Source: Salvator merianae (lineage: Eukaryota; Chordata; Lepidosauria; Squamata; Teiidae). Taken from it: DNA of 64,000 bases. Every line of letters begins with the position of its first letter. Within the stretch, counting starts at the first letter, position 1. The DNA is taken from NCBI GenBank assembly GCA_003586115.2, contig QVOM02000034.1, forward strand, positions 114,148,442-114,212,441, in the 5' to 3' direction. Below the pieces are notes generated by a model. The model searched no databases. It was given only the letters and a program-made list of their open reading frames with translations, and was not told where the DNA came from. Below are positions 47,218-58,760 of the stretch, piece by piece. Both the position numbers and the translations under genes were made by a program.

Positions 47218-47430
47218 CTAATACTGAATAAAGGGAACAACATAATGCTGTTCTTCGTCTCCTAAAATTAAGAGATTCTGTTTAAATTCTGTGAGGAAGG
47301 AGAAACTTCCATCATTTATTTTCTGGTTTCTAGAAATCCATGAAAAATAGTTGGATAAATGCTTAGAGATACCACAGAGGACTGCAGTTTCCAACAAAAA
47401 GGGCTGAATCCTAGTATTAAAATCACCCAC
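47218..47430 (-). pseudogene. Endonuclease fragment of the same LINE
   Basis: The 70-residue minus-strand frame starts MGDFNTRIQPF, matching the conserved 'GDFNARIG' block of LINE endonucleases. It lies on the 5' side of the reverse transcriptase remnant once the inserted block at 45993-47075 is removed. Confidence 0.6.
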
Positions 47431-47576
47431 TAATATCCAAAAACAGCCCTAAGAAACAGCATACTTGAATCTTCCAAAGCCTGATCTACCAGAAATCAGA
47501 TTTTGTAGGGCAATAAGTGTAGGAATTAGAAGGTATATAGATATTAAAAGTACCATTACCATAAATAATACATTCC

Positions 47577-47935
47577 TAATTTATTTATTTACTTATTTAT
47601 TTGCATTTTTATCCCGCCATATACCAAAAGGTCTCTGAACAGGTTACAACAATAAAAAAAATAGAATGCAAAAGACACACAATAAAGCTTCAGCAATGCC
47701 TGAAAATGTGGAGAGAAAGCTGTATCTTTAGCCAAAGGCAAGGGTAAATAGGTGTGTCTTCACTGCTCTCCTAAAGACTTAAAGTGAAGATGCCTGGTGC
47801 ATCCCAGAGGGAAGAAGGTTCCACAGTCTGGGGGTCATCATTGAAAAAAAAACTCTATTCCTGGTGCCCACCCCTCTAGCTATCAAAGGTGGTGGTACAA
47901 CAGAAGTGGTCTCAGGATTCCTTAATCAGGAATTT
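47577..47935 (-). repeat. L2-like LINE 3' end, minus strand
   Basis: The minus-strand translation near 47860-47740 gives PRLWNLLPSGMHQASSL and FRRAVKTHLF, the usual L2 C-terminus ('WNSLPPEI..L..FK..LKTHLF'). A 3' UTR with 'ggtatatggcgggat' and an AAAT-type tail (47577-47604) follows. 5'-truncated. Confidence 0.72.
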
Positions 47936-48054
47936 ATAAGTATTACTCCTTTAAAAATTCCTTTTCTTCCTAAGACCATGGAACTGACAAGTGACTGATC
48001 AAATGCAAAAGTGTTCAAATTAAACTGATTATTTATACCCATTCCAACTGAGGT

Positions 48055-48200
48055 TCAGACTAGAGATATGGTTGAACTTAAAATTTGCTGCACATATTGA
48101 ATTCAAACTTCCCTTTCAAATTGGCAGGGTGTTTGGTTCAAATTCAAACCTGTTTGAGTCGGTTGTTGCTATTACAGTCTTGCCTCCCTGCACAAACCTA
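48055..48200. repeat. hAT-like MITE fragment
   Basis: 'ctagagatatggttgaac' and 'gtttggttcaaattcaaacc' resemble the MITE at 39283-39621. The right end is not found. Confidence 0.35.
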
Positions 48201-48403
48201 TTGTTGAGGAGAAAGCACTCTGACTGGCCACTTTAAAAAGAAAAGTAAAAGGCCTCTTTCCCCTCCTTCGGAACATCTTCTCTAGCCATAAATAATCTAG
48301 GGCCAGCATTTATTCTAAAAAGCAAGCCAGACAAATAGGTAAAATATGCACTACAACTGAAATTAACCCAGCTGCAAAATCAGTGGACTGTGCAAGATAT
48401 ACA

Positions 48404-48886
48404 GGGCCTGTTCACACTTTGGTCTAGCAAGCATCAAGCATGCTTGTTAGCCAAGTGCTTCTGCACTTGGTGGAGGCCCGAGTGACTGGGAGTGGGCTTC
48501 ATCTGTTCCTGATCACAGATACCACTGGATCACTAATTAGTTCTCCACAAGTTTACCAGGAGGTGACATCCAGGAGGATAGTCACCTCCTGGTAGGGTGC
48601 GTTCACATTTACCTCTAGCTGAAGCGCTCCAAGCCAGTATCAGAACCCGATCATTACTGCACAATGTGCAGGCCTGCTGATCGCCATGCCAGTGGCCAGC
48701 TGCTTCCCGGTCACTGCCATGGTGAGGATCAGGCATGGCTACCAGCGTTTGCACTGTGAATGCCAATAGCTGGCTTCAGGTCCAGTTTTCAGCCATACCA
48801 TGTGGACAGTGTCCGTGTTGCATGGTCAAATCCACGTTACAACAGGAAAATTATCCTGTTCTAATGTGGAAAGTGTAAAAACATCC
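48404..48886 (+). mobile_element. Family A element, TSD ACA
   Basis: The left tip GGGCCTGTTCACACTTTGG and the right tip (inverse of GGATGTTTTTACACTTTCC) are flanked by ACA (48401-48403, 48887-48889). 483 bp. Contains the inner 'accaggaggtgacatcc..agtcacctcctggta' palindrome (48554-48595) and the right subterminal palindrome (48841-48864). Confidence 0.88.
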
Positions 48887-49023
48887 ACAATGAAATCTGT
48901 GTGGAAGGACAAATTTTAATGTGATCTTCATGGATGGAGATCGACCATAAGATACAAAAAAGATCAAGTGCAGTTGCCACCTGAGAGCAGTGTTGCCTCT
49001 GCTTCACTGGATGTGTTCAAGAA

Positions 49024-49505
49024 GGGCCTTTCTGCATTTATCTTAATTTCAGACCATGTCACAGTTCAAGGTCTCCCAATCATATTTCATCTGCATTTGA
49101 TAAGGTCTGGTCTGTGATAAGGCACCAAAATGAAGAGGTCCACATGGACCAGGGCCTATATTTCAGTCTAGAAAGGGCATGCAAACAGCACACCCTGTAA
49201 GGTGGAATTCAGTGGGGGATCTTTTCCAGTGGGGGATCTTTTCCAGTGGAGGATCTGGGAAGTGTTTTCAGAAGTGGCAGGCCACCAAGAAGGGCCCTCT
49301 TGAAAATAACAAAGACCAAGAATTTTCATTTCCAACCTCCGGAAGCTCAGTCCTGTCTCCAGGAGCTATTCAGTTGAAGCAGCCGGGACTGGAGTGGGAC
49401 AGGCCATCTCAATGTGGACAATCTTGTCTTGCTCCAGCAGCAAGCCATCCCAGCACGGGATGGGCTACTTATCTCAGGATTACAGAGATGAGTATGGAAA
49501 GGGCT
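49024..49505. mobile_element. Family B element, TSD GAA
   Basis: The left tip GGGCCTTTCTGCAT and the right end GTATGGAAAGGGCT are flanked by GAA (49021-49023, 49506-49508). 482 bp. A local triplication of 'gtgggggatcttttcca' type units lies at 49212-49250. Confidence 0.75.
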
Positions 49506-49508
49506 GAA

Positions 49509-51959
49509 AAATCTAGAGAACAATCTGTTGTAGATACATAGATTTGAATCTGGTGGTGTAAAAGCCCCCTTCCAATTCTACCATGTTAATGGCAGCAGTA
49601 TTGATATTATTCTTTCTTATGAGTATTCTTCCTTCACTCCACAAATAATTTCAGCTGCCATCTGCATCCTGAAGCCCTCCCACATGGCTGCATCCTTCCT
49701 GTAAGTGTGGGAAGCTTGAAAGCTTACTACTGCACACTTGACAGCAGTTGTTACTGTTTTTTTTTTTTTTAAAAAAAAGAAAAAGAAAAAAAGTTATGTA
49801 TTTTTTTCCTTTTTATAAAGCTGCTGTGGGTGGTTATTTAAAAATGTAAAATGAAACAGAAAATGAACATGATCAAGGATCCCCCTGTCTTTCTCTCCTT
49901 TAGTTAAATCTCAGAGGAAGTACAGTAAAATAATTTTTCCAGTTGTCCTTTTTCTGATCAGGAAATGCAGATAGCTGAGTACGTTGAAAAGCAATGGAGA
50001 AAATGTTTAATGGTCAGGTTAAAAAAAAAAAGATATTTCCATGCTAATTGGGTTTATTCTTGCAGGCATCTGGAACCTCTTCTAAAATGACTTTTGCTGA
50101 ATAGGAAGATTTAACAGACGCTCTTTCCTTCTGCTCAAGCAAAAGAAAGTACAGCAATGCAATTTATTCCTCTGTTTTTCAGGAGCAAAACAAACATTTC
50201 TTTTCTTATGACATTGCCAAGAGCTCACCAAACTATTCATATATCCATGCCCTTGTTCTGCTATCTCCACCCACTTCATTTAGTGTTCTGAAGTCCTTAC
50301 ATCCAAGCTGGCACCCAAAATAAACAAGCAGAGAGCAAAACAGTATTCAGACATTCCCCATTCATGTAATCTGGCTATATTTTGCAGTCTCTGAGCCAGT
50401 GTCTCTTGGTTCTCTTTTCCTCTGAATGCATTGTTCTGTTTTGTACCCGCAAGACTGAACTTCTCTGCCAGCTGTATGGGTTGTTATCTGTCTGCACTCT
50501 TCTTCTTGGCCATAAATGTTCCACTATGATCAGGGAGAGGTGACAATGAGCTGCCATGGAGATAGCATCTCTGCAGCTAACTTGGCATTTCTGCAGCCAT
50601 GGTCTGGAACTCAAAGGAAATAGGAGTGCAAATAAAAAGACAAATAACTCCTCCAGTGTTTACTAAGGAACACTCAAGCATGAAGCAGTAGGAAAAAGCA
50701 AAGGAAAACAAAAACGAAAACAAAGAGCTATTGCACATGCTACCTTACAGTATCACTATCACACTAGCCATAGTCATTTTGTATTTGCTCTGTGTGTGTG
50801 CATTTGAATGTGTAAACTTTGACCAAAATAAACTGGATTGATTTTTTTTTTTCCTGCTCATGTTAACCAAGGTTACACAGATTTCTTAAAATTAACTCAA
50901 CATGTGAAGAGACAATGTTTCAAATGCTAGAACTTTTGACTCAAACACAAGAAATGACACCGGAAATTGACCACTTTCTGTGCTTGAATAAACAGGACTT
51001 CTATATTTTCTTGACAAAAGTGAGCAGGTAAGTCCATATGGAGAGGCAGCAGTGGGCCAGAAGACTTGGAGAAAGTGCTGTCACAGTGCTTATGGCAGTC
51101 TGTTCAACAATACCAGAACATCTTGGAGCAAGAAGCTGTATCTCTTTTTAAATATACCTTCAGACAGAGCTACAATCATTTTATAATACCCTGGTAGACA
51201 TTTTCATAAAGAATTCCCCAAATCTACTTTTTTTTCCCATGCAGCTGTCAAATCAAATTGCAGATGTTAAGCAAACAGGCTGCTTAAGGGTTAGTTTCCA
51301 AAAAGGTTTGTTCACACTTTCCACTATAGAACAGAGTGAACTGACAAATTTATGACAGTGCAGCACAAGTCAATGCAATAAATATGCAATAAATAAACAA
51401 ATGTTATCAGTATATCAGTGCCATTTGGAGATGTAATTTGGATGCTGCCATTTTTCAGGGGGTAGGCAGTTCTTTCTCAGATGCAATGTCTTATTTTGCC
51501 TCTGTGAAAATATCTTGAATTGCACAGGGGTTGCCTTTGACGCTACAAATAGTGCAGAATACAATCGTAAGTACTGCTGACTGGGCACACATCACATTGA
51601 TTTGAAAGGTTGCCAGATCCAGATGCACGCTGGGTCTATTTCATTTCTCACACCACTTCCAGGTGTCTGGTGCAATGTCACGAGGCATGGTATACCGGTC
51701 CATGCTCTGTGTGATGTCTGCATGCAAGATGCTGGTCTTGTATATTGGCTATACCATAGCATGGACCACTTACAAGTGATCCCCTCTTACAAGTAGTCCA
51801 CATTTGGAGCAGGCTACAGCACCATTCTCATGCCATAGCCCACTCCTCACCTCTGTATGTTTGGGTAGAACAGTCCAACTCACCCCCTGGATTAGTCTAC
51901 CAATCCAGTGTGAACACAACCTTAGTTAAAGAGGCAGTCAACTTTCCCCTTCTTTGCAC
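49509..51959. other. Unassigned DNA
   Basis: Family A-like ends at 51303 (AGGTTTGTTCACACTTTCC) and 51905-51918 (GTGTGAACACAACC) may bound an older element. The interior is not clear and the flanks differ. Confidence 0.4.
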
Positions 51960-52085
51960 TCTATTACAATGCTGGTATTTTATAGTAGGATTTTTAATAG
52001 AATGCTTATTTTATATGCTGCAGTTGTTGAAATCTACCCTGAAACTTTACAGTACAAGGCAGAATATAAATGTAAATAAAACAAG
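51960..52085 (+). repeat. LINE 3' tail remnant
   Basis: 'gaaatctaccctgaaac' then 'aggcagaatataaatgtaaataaaac' follows the pattern of L2/CR1-type 3' ends. Confidence 0.5.
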
Positions 52086-53779
52086 ATAATTTTTAAAGAA
52101 AAAGATAAAGTAGTGAAATAATTAACTCAATGTCAACATTGCTAACTACAATACCTTGTTGTTCCCTAAGTCTTCCGCTTTCAGTTATAGTTTTATTAAA
52201 TTACTCTCCTCTCTTCTTCAATGACAGCAAAGTCTTTAACAAGCTACATTGATCAAGTTTGTCTTTTTTTAAAAAAAACAAGCAAACAAACAAACTGGGT
52301 GGGGAGATATCCTCTTTTGCAGCAATGGGAAATTGCTTTTTTATATACATATGTCCTTTTCAAATTTGGCCTCTTGTGCCTTTAATAATTAGTGTGCTTT
52401 TCACTGGCAGGCTCACATTTGGAAGCTGAGAGCAGTTTCCCTAGGAAAGAACAAAAACATTTTTTACTTGGCAGCCAGGCCAGCAAGTCAGATTGATGGT
52501 GACACAGAGGGCAATAATAAAAGAGTTCTGAGACATGCAGGGAAGAGCATACTTGATGGAAGTTATTGTGTAGATGGCACCCTAACAAGCCCACAGAATC
52601 ACTGAGGGGAAGGAATTTGTGTCATTTTTTTCAGCCAAGGCTCTCTTTTGCATTAAAAACAACACTAATATTCCTGCATCTTACATTCCTTCAGAGCGGA
52701 ATGAGTGCATCCAGACAGGCTATCCACATGCAAGATAAAGGGGACAGATTTCTCACTTTGCTTTCATCATATGAGTGGGATCATTATTTCACCCATTAAG
52801 CAGAAAAAGAAATGAAGAAGAAACTGATGACTCGGGGCAGTCTGGAGATATGTCTGAGGCTGCATCCACTTGGGTGTTAATACTGTCTAGGGCAGGGAGC
52901 GCTGACCTATGGGGGGAGCAAAAGAAGCGTTGAGCATATGTTACACTTCTCGCTGTGTCTCCCAGAACACTGCAACAAGTGGCATTTTTTGCTGACAACA
53001 GCCAGAAACCTGCTAGATCTTGCAATGAAATACTGGTGATGGAGCTGGAAGCTGGCCATTTTTAGTCCCTCACTGAAAGCCCTGGAAGGACCCTCAGCCC
53101 TTAAATTGCTTGCTCCCCCTTGACTATTCCTGAGGTTTCTGGACTCTCTGCCTCCACTGTGTTCCAGAGTGCTGGGAATTTAAATCATACTACGTCCCTT
53201 TCTGTTGCTATTGAGAATGGTCTTAGCCCAATCATTCATGTGAGTGTCTCTGCATGTGTGTATGTATTTGGCAACACTGTTTCACTTTCTAAGCTGCAAA
53301 TACCATCCTTGACCAGGAAAAATCCCTGAAAAAGATAACTTCCCCCACTTCCTTCCTTCCTTCTTGTTTTCTTCTCCATTCTTTCCCTTTTCTCTGCTCT
53401 TTCTTTTGACTTCACTCTCCCCCTTTCCTGAATTCTACTGTTCAAATATTAAAGACCCAACTCCTTCTTTAATGAAAAGGAAAGTAGTAGCTTGGCTGGG
53501 CCACCTCAATTTATTTTATGATCTTCATTGATGTTTGTGTGGAGAACAGTTGGTATAGTGTAGTCTGCAGTTGATAGGAGGCTTAAATTAGCAAATCTTA
53601 TGGAAAAGGTTCATTGCTTTGAGGGGCCCTGACCTGCCATGTCACCTCTCCCTAGCTGCTAAACTGTGTTCTACAGACCTTTAACTTCTCTTAGTTACTT
53701 GTCCTTGCTACTTCCAGCAGCAGGCGCTGATTGGCTATGAATTCTACTATTGGTCTCTATTTTATTTCTTTGCCTTTTC
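52086..53779. other. Unassigned DNA
   Basis: No recognised feature. 'gtgcatccagacaggc' at 52706 resembles a family C tip without a partner. Confidence 0.45.
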
Positions 53780-53782
53780 TTA

Positions 53783-54183
53783 GGGCCTGTTTGCACTTTG
53801 GTGCTAGTGAACAACTGAACACTCACTAGCAAAGTGCAGCCACACTCTGCAGAAGTCCTAGCATTTGGGAGTGTCTGCAGAAGCTCCTGAAGGCTACTAG
53901 CTGTGGACAGCTAAATCACTGTCCACAGTTGTACCAGGAGCTACTGTACTGTTCCTGGTCAGCAGCCTTCACACCTGCAGGCCATGGTATGGCACAGTTG
54001 GGGCTGTACAGTCACATGTTATGTCCCCGGTCACCATGGCAATGGTCAGACATTTCCATGCCACTGCCATGGTGGGCGGGCCAGTGTTTCCAAGCTGTTC
54101 CAGCCCTTGAAGTGTAGATGGCCACTACACCATGGAGACTGATAGAATTCTACCATTCTAAGTTGTAAAATGTGAAAAAGTCC
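53783..54183 (+). mobile_element. Family A element, TSD TTA
   Basis: The left tip GGGCCTGTTTGCACTTTGG and the right tip (inverse of GGACTTTTTCACATTTT) are flanked by TTA (53780-53782, 54184-54186). 401 bp. Confidence 0.87.
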
Positions 54184-54186
54184 TTA

Positions 54187-54591
54187 CTTCCTTGAGCTGA
54201 ACTTTTACTCTGTGTTCTTTTTGCCATGCTTATAGTAAAAAATCTCTAATTTAGTTCATCATGGTTTGTTTACTCCAAAAGTGTTGCACTTCAAGTTGTT
54301 GCTATGATTTGACTAATTTATCACCATTTTGTTATTGTTTCTGTCTACTGTGCAGTAGATACTTCATGGGTACCTTTTACCTTTAGTTAAAGTAAACTTT
54401 GTATCAAATCAGGGTAGTTATTGCCTCTCCCCTGAGGATCAGCTGCAAACCAAACCTGTAGCCTTTTAAAGATCCTGCTTGCAGGAATGCTACTAGACAT
54501 GTCTCTACAGTTGTTTTTGTAACAGTCTTCTATATCCATACCTTCCAACATTTGAAAGTCAGAAGTCAGATGGTAGATGATAGATGGGTAG
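54187..54591. other. Unassigned DNA
   Basis: No recognised feature. Confidence 0.45.
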
Positions 54592-54592
54592 G

Positions 54593-54637
<45 letters not shown>
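54592..54637. repeat. GATA microsatellite
   Basis: About eleven uninterrupted TAGA units. Confidence 0.95.
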
Positions 54638-56309
54638 GACCATACTTCAGCAGTAGATCTTGTTTTCATCCAAGACAAATCAAATAAAGCCCATAAACCA
54701 GTGCTTAGCAGGAGAGGAACTTCTGTCTGTAATTTAGGTTAGCAGTTTTCAGACACACTAAAATAGGCACCTCCGGGGTGCATTTGAGATTCTAAGGACA
54801 GTCAGACAATATTAAAAAAGCACTTAGCACATCCCCAACCCTCTGTTTGTGCATCCCTTTTGCAAACACAAAATATCACTTTCTGGCTGATTCATGGAGT
54901 TTGGGATGGAAGGGGCAGGAGGCTATGGAGGCTCCCAGCCAATCTCAGCCTGCCACAGCTGCTGACTAATCAGGTCCATGAAAATTGGCTGATGGCAGCC
55001 TATGGGAGGTGAGGAAAAAATGCAATGATGAGGAAGGAAGAGAAGGCAAGCCACCTGTTTTTTGTTTTGTTTTTTTAAAAAAAAAATGTGTGATTTTTTT
55101 CCTTTCATCTGCAGATGGCGGCAATACCAGAAGATGAATGTTCCCAAAAAACCCTGTGCAATCACTCTCTAAGAACCATCATTTTCATTCTGTTATGTCT
55201 GAAGAGTGATTCCAAATTTAGAGTCAAAATGGACACTTTAGGAGCATCCTCTTTACTGAACTAAGCCTGGAGGAAACTGACTTTACACCCAGATTTGGGA
55301 TGTTGCCAAGTGAGTTGCTCATCCTGACTTTGGTGTGTGTGGAAAATGGATTCAGAGATATTGATAGGTTTGTATATTAGAATAATGAAAATAATTTTAA
55401 AATACTTTTTGATTTAAAAGTTGGACAAATTGAAATTCATTTACAAATAAAACATACACAAAGCTCTAGTGGTCTCCTAACAGTTACCTTAGGCTTTCTG
55501 TCTGTAACAGCCATTTAATTGTTAGGTTTGCCAGATGAATGCAACTTCAGTGGAGATACTAAAAAAAAGGGCGGAAAAGAATTGATGTCATTATTAAGAA
55601 CCTTAAGAGGATTTTTTTATTTGCATCCAAATAGCAAAAGTAAGATGTCAAGCAGACTGCTTATGTCAAAGCTGATAGAGGCAATAATTGAACACCTTTT
55701 CCTTTTGCCTAGTTTGCTGCTCAAAACATATCTCAGGGATATAAATCTAGGAAAAAGATTTAAATGAACAAGACATTAGGTCAAGTGACAAGGAGTGTTA
55801 TCATTTCAGGTGCAGCACTAAGTTAATGTGTTGTCCTTACAGACATTGCATCATAAGCAAAGAATGATTTATGCTGCTGGAGTGAGAAAACCTTTCTTTA
55901 GGCAAGCAAGAAATGTCTCTAGATATCTGACCATTTGGTTGACCCTAGTACTTTCAACACTGAGAGAAACAATGGAGTTAGGCAACTTGAAATTCTCTTG
56001 AAAAACACTCCATTAGCGTGAAAGCTATCATTACCTCAGAGAAAGTACCATAGCATTATTCTGCGTCTTCGCCTTTGCCCTCATAATAAACCAGAAGCTG
56101 TTCACACCCTAAGTATAAGTTTCAAAGGTATAATGTTTGTGGCTATGAAATATTACTATACATCTCTTTTTCACTTGAATGAAAAAATAAAAGCTGTCTC
56201 AAACTTTGTTTTTTTTTTTTTACTCTAATAGTCTCTTATGCACATTTTTTTTATTCTGTCTGATCCCTTAAAACCAGAGATACTTCTGTATTTGATTTCT
56301 CAACCTTAC

Positions 56310-56310
<1 letters not shown>
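54638..56310. other. Unassigned DNA
   Basis: No recognised feature. Confidence 0.5.

Positions 56311-56367
<57 letters not shown>
56311..56367. repeat. ATT microsatellite
   Basis: About nineteen uninterrupted TTA units. Confidence 0.95.
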
Positions 56368-56368
<1 letters not shown>

Positions 56369-56724
56369 GAAACATGTTGATAATTCTTTAAAAGCTTTAG
56401 CTTACGAATTTTAATTCATTTAAAATAAAATAAAATATGTAATTGTTTCCTGTATACAAATCTCCAAGCAGTTTGCACAGAAATGCAAACTCTTAAGACA
56501 ATAAGACCAAGAATAAGCAAAAACCTCCAGATAGTTTTAGCAGTGGGAGGGAAAGTTAAACAGAAATAAATAAGTCCATCCATTCACACAGGAAATGCCT
56601 GGGTGAAAAAATATATCAATGGATATCTAAAAGCTGTACAAAGTCATGAAAAGGTATTTGCCCCCTTCCTGATATCTAATTTTAGTTATTTGTCACATTT
56701 AATTGTTTCAGAATTCTAAACATG
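56368..56724. other. Unassigned DNA
   Basis: No recognised feature. Confidence 0.45.
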
Positions 56725-56900
56725 GGGTCTATTCACATTTTGTTCAAGTGAGTAGCTAAGATGCTTGCTAACAAAATGTTTCTGCACTTTGCAGAGGCCC
56801 TTCTGATCGGGAACAGCATATCATTGCTCCCAGTTGCAATCAGCTGTGGAGCAGAAATTAGTTTTTCAAAGCTTTACTAGGAGCTGATAGCTGATATGGA
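56725..56900 (+). mobile_element. Family A element, 5' part only
   Basis: GGGTCTATTCACATTTTG starts the usual 'gagtagctaagatgcttgctaac' and 'ggaacagcatatcattgctcc' segments. The right part is missing. Confidence 0.6.
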
Positions 56901-57496
56901 ACTTTTATGAATCTTGTGTTCTTGGGAGGATCCTAACTATGACATATTACAGAAGTAACAGGAACGCCAATAACTTAGTGGTCTATTGTGCTCATCAAAT
57001 TGAAAGGTGATTTGGGCCACTTCCACGTGGATGGCAAAAAGCACCCTGTGGTGAACCCAGGGGCATGGATTCTAAATTCCTAAGGTGCCCAAGGGCATGA
57101 AGTACACATCCTAGAGTGCTTGTAGGCTGGTAGACATCCTCAGAAGCATCCTTCCTGTGAAGACAAAGAACCCTAAGATCACCTGCCATTCTCAGGTGCC
57201 TGGGCTGCTACTGTGTAAGCGCAACTGACTGCATGAACAACTTACGTTCTCTGTGTGAAATATTTTCCAATACACCTAAATGGCCCAGTTCTGCAAGGTT
57301 GGGGAATGAAAGCATTTTTTAGTAGTACTATTTTCTTCGTTGCCTACTTTTTTTTTTAATAAGAACAGTTGAATATTGTTTTCCCCCTTCTGTCTAACAC
57401 TTAACCATTTAATATGTTTTATTGTTTTGGACCATAAAAGCTTTCAGATGTCTTCCACGCCCAACTAATAGACATCCTAATGCATATGTTACATAT
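56901..57496. other. Unassigned DNA
   Basis: No recognised feature. Confidence 0.45.
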
Positions 57497-57540
<44 letters not shown>

Positions 57541-57546
57541 TAGATA
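57497..57546. repeat. GATA microsatellite
   Basis: About twelve GATA units. Second GATA tract within 3 kb. Confidence 0.95.
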
Positions 57547-58367
57547 TATGAAACAACACTCCTTCCTATCCATTTTCATCAAGAGTTTTTTTCTCCTTAT
57601 CCATCTATCTTTTATATGTAGCCCATTAATTTTATTGTGCTTAGATACATCAATTGATGCTAATGGGAAACTCATGCTAGAGCAAAATGCAAAGCTGACA
57701 CAGGCTATTTTCACCCCAGGACCAAAGTAGCATATCATGGGAACTGTAGGCCAAAAAGAAGACTTTTCATTGCTTAGAGCCAGTAAAGCAATGAAAAGGG
57801 TTAGGTTTCCTGTCAAAGGCACTGTTTCAAAAATGAGGAAGAAGTGTGCTTGTGTTTGTGTGTTTTAAACTCGTGCCCTCAATAGCATTCCCTGTTCATT
57901 CTCAGCTCCAAAAATCTATCTTCAATCAAAGCAAGTCGCTGTAGGAAAAGGACATTGAAAGGCAGATGCATCTGTTCCCACTGTTCCCTGGGAAACCTCG
58001 CTAAACAATTGCCACGTTAACAAGATATACAAATTATTTATGTGCCCTTTTCCTGCTATACAATGAATGTTGTACTGAACAACTATTCTCCTCATGTACT
58101 AACAGCCAATTTACAGGGAATCTCTAAATATTAATGAAACCAGATTTGACCTACCGAGTGTGTATAATTTGTAGAAGTAAACATCTGAACCATTAATGAT
58201 CTAGGCTGTAAATTATATGTACTCCAAAATTCTAAAAGACAAAAACAGTTTAGGGATAAATAAGCGGGATCCACAACAAATTGATGCATTGTGGAATATT
58301 TCCTTTTTAAGATGCCAACCAGCTGGAAAAAAATTCTCAATTCCATTTTCCCTCTACCTGAGCTAGT
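57547..58367. other. Unassigned DNA
   Basis: No recognised feature. Confidence 0.5.
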
Positions 58368-58760
58368 GGGCCTGTTCACACTTGCTGCTAGCAAGCATCA
58401 AGAACACTTCCTTACCAAGTGTGTCCACACTTTGTGGAGCCCTGAATGGCTGGGAGTGGGCTACAGCTGCTCCTGATCACTACTCCCTGTGAAGCACTAA
58501 TTAGTGCTCAACAACCTTACTGACAGGTGATAGTCACCTCCTAGTAAGGTGCATTTGCACTTTCCTGGCATTGTGACGTCCAGAGAGACCACATTAAAGT
58601 ACTGTTTTCCTGACCAGGAGTGGGATTGGCTTTATGCCTGTACAGCCAGGGCATTCCATAGGAAGTTTTGCTTCCCAGGGCATGCACTGATATGTGTGTA
58701 CCATCATGCAGGAGCAGATTTGGCATGGTCCAGTTGAACCATGCAGGTATTCTCCCAGAG
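58368..58760 (+). mobile_element. Family A element, right end unclear
   Basis: The left tip GGGCCTGTTCACACTTGC is followed by 'ctagcaagcatcaagaac' and the inner 'gtgatagtcacctcctagtaagg' segment. The final palindrome and tip are not seen. Confidence 0.65.

Larger units (their letters stand above)
44150..47560 (-). mobile_element. Old minus-strand LINE, interrupted by TIR elements
   Basis: Translations of the minus strand give endonuclease and reverse transcriptase words in the right order: GDFN at about 47420, 'NKVPG' and 'LVPIFE' near 45690-45525, FIDFSVAFDSI near 44920, and QGCILAPILLSLY near 44425. The order 5' to 3' runs from high to low coordinates. Two inserts break it: 45045-45431 and 45993-47075. 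The clade is not assigned. Confidence 0.65.
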
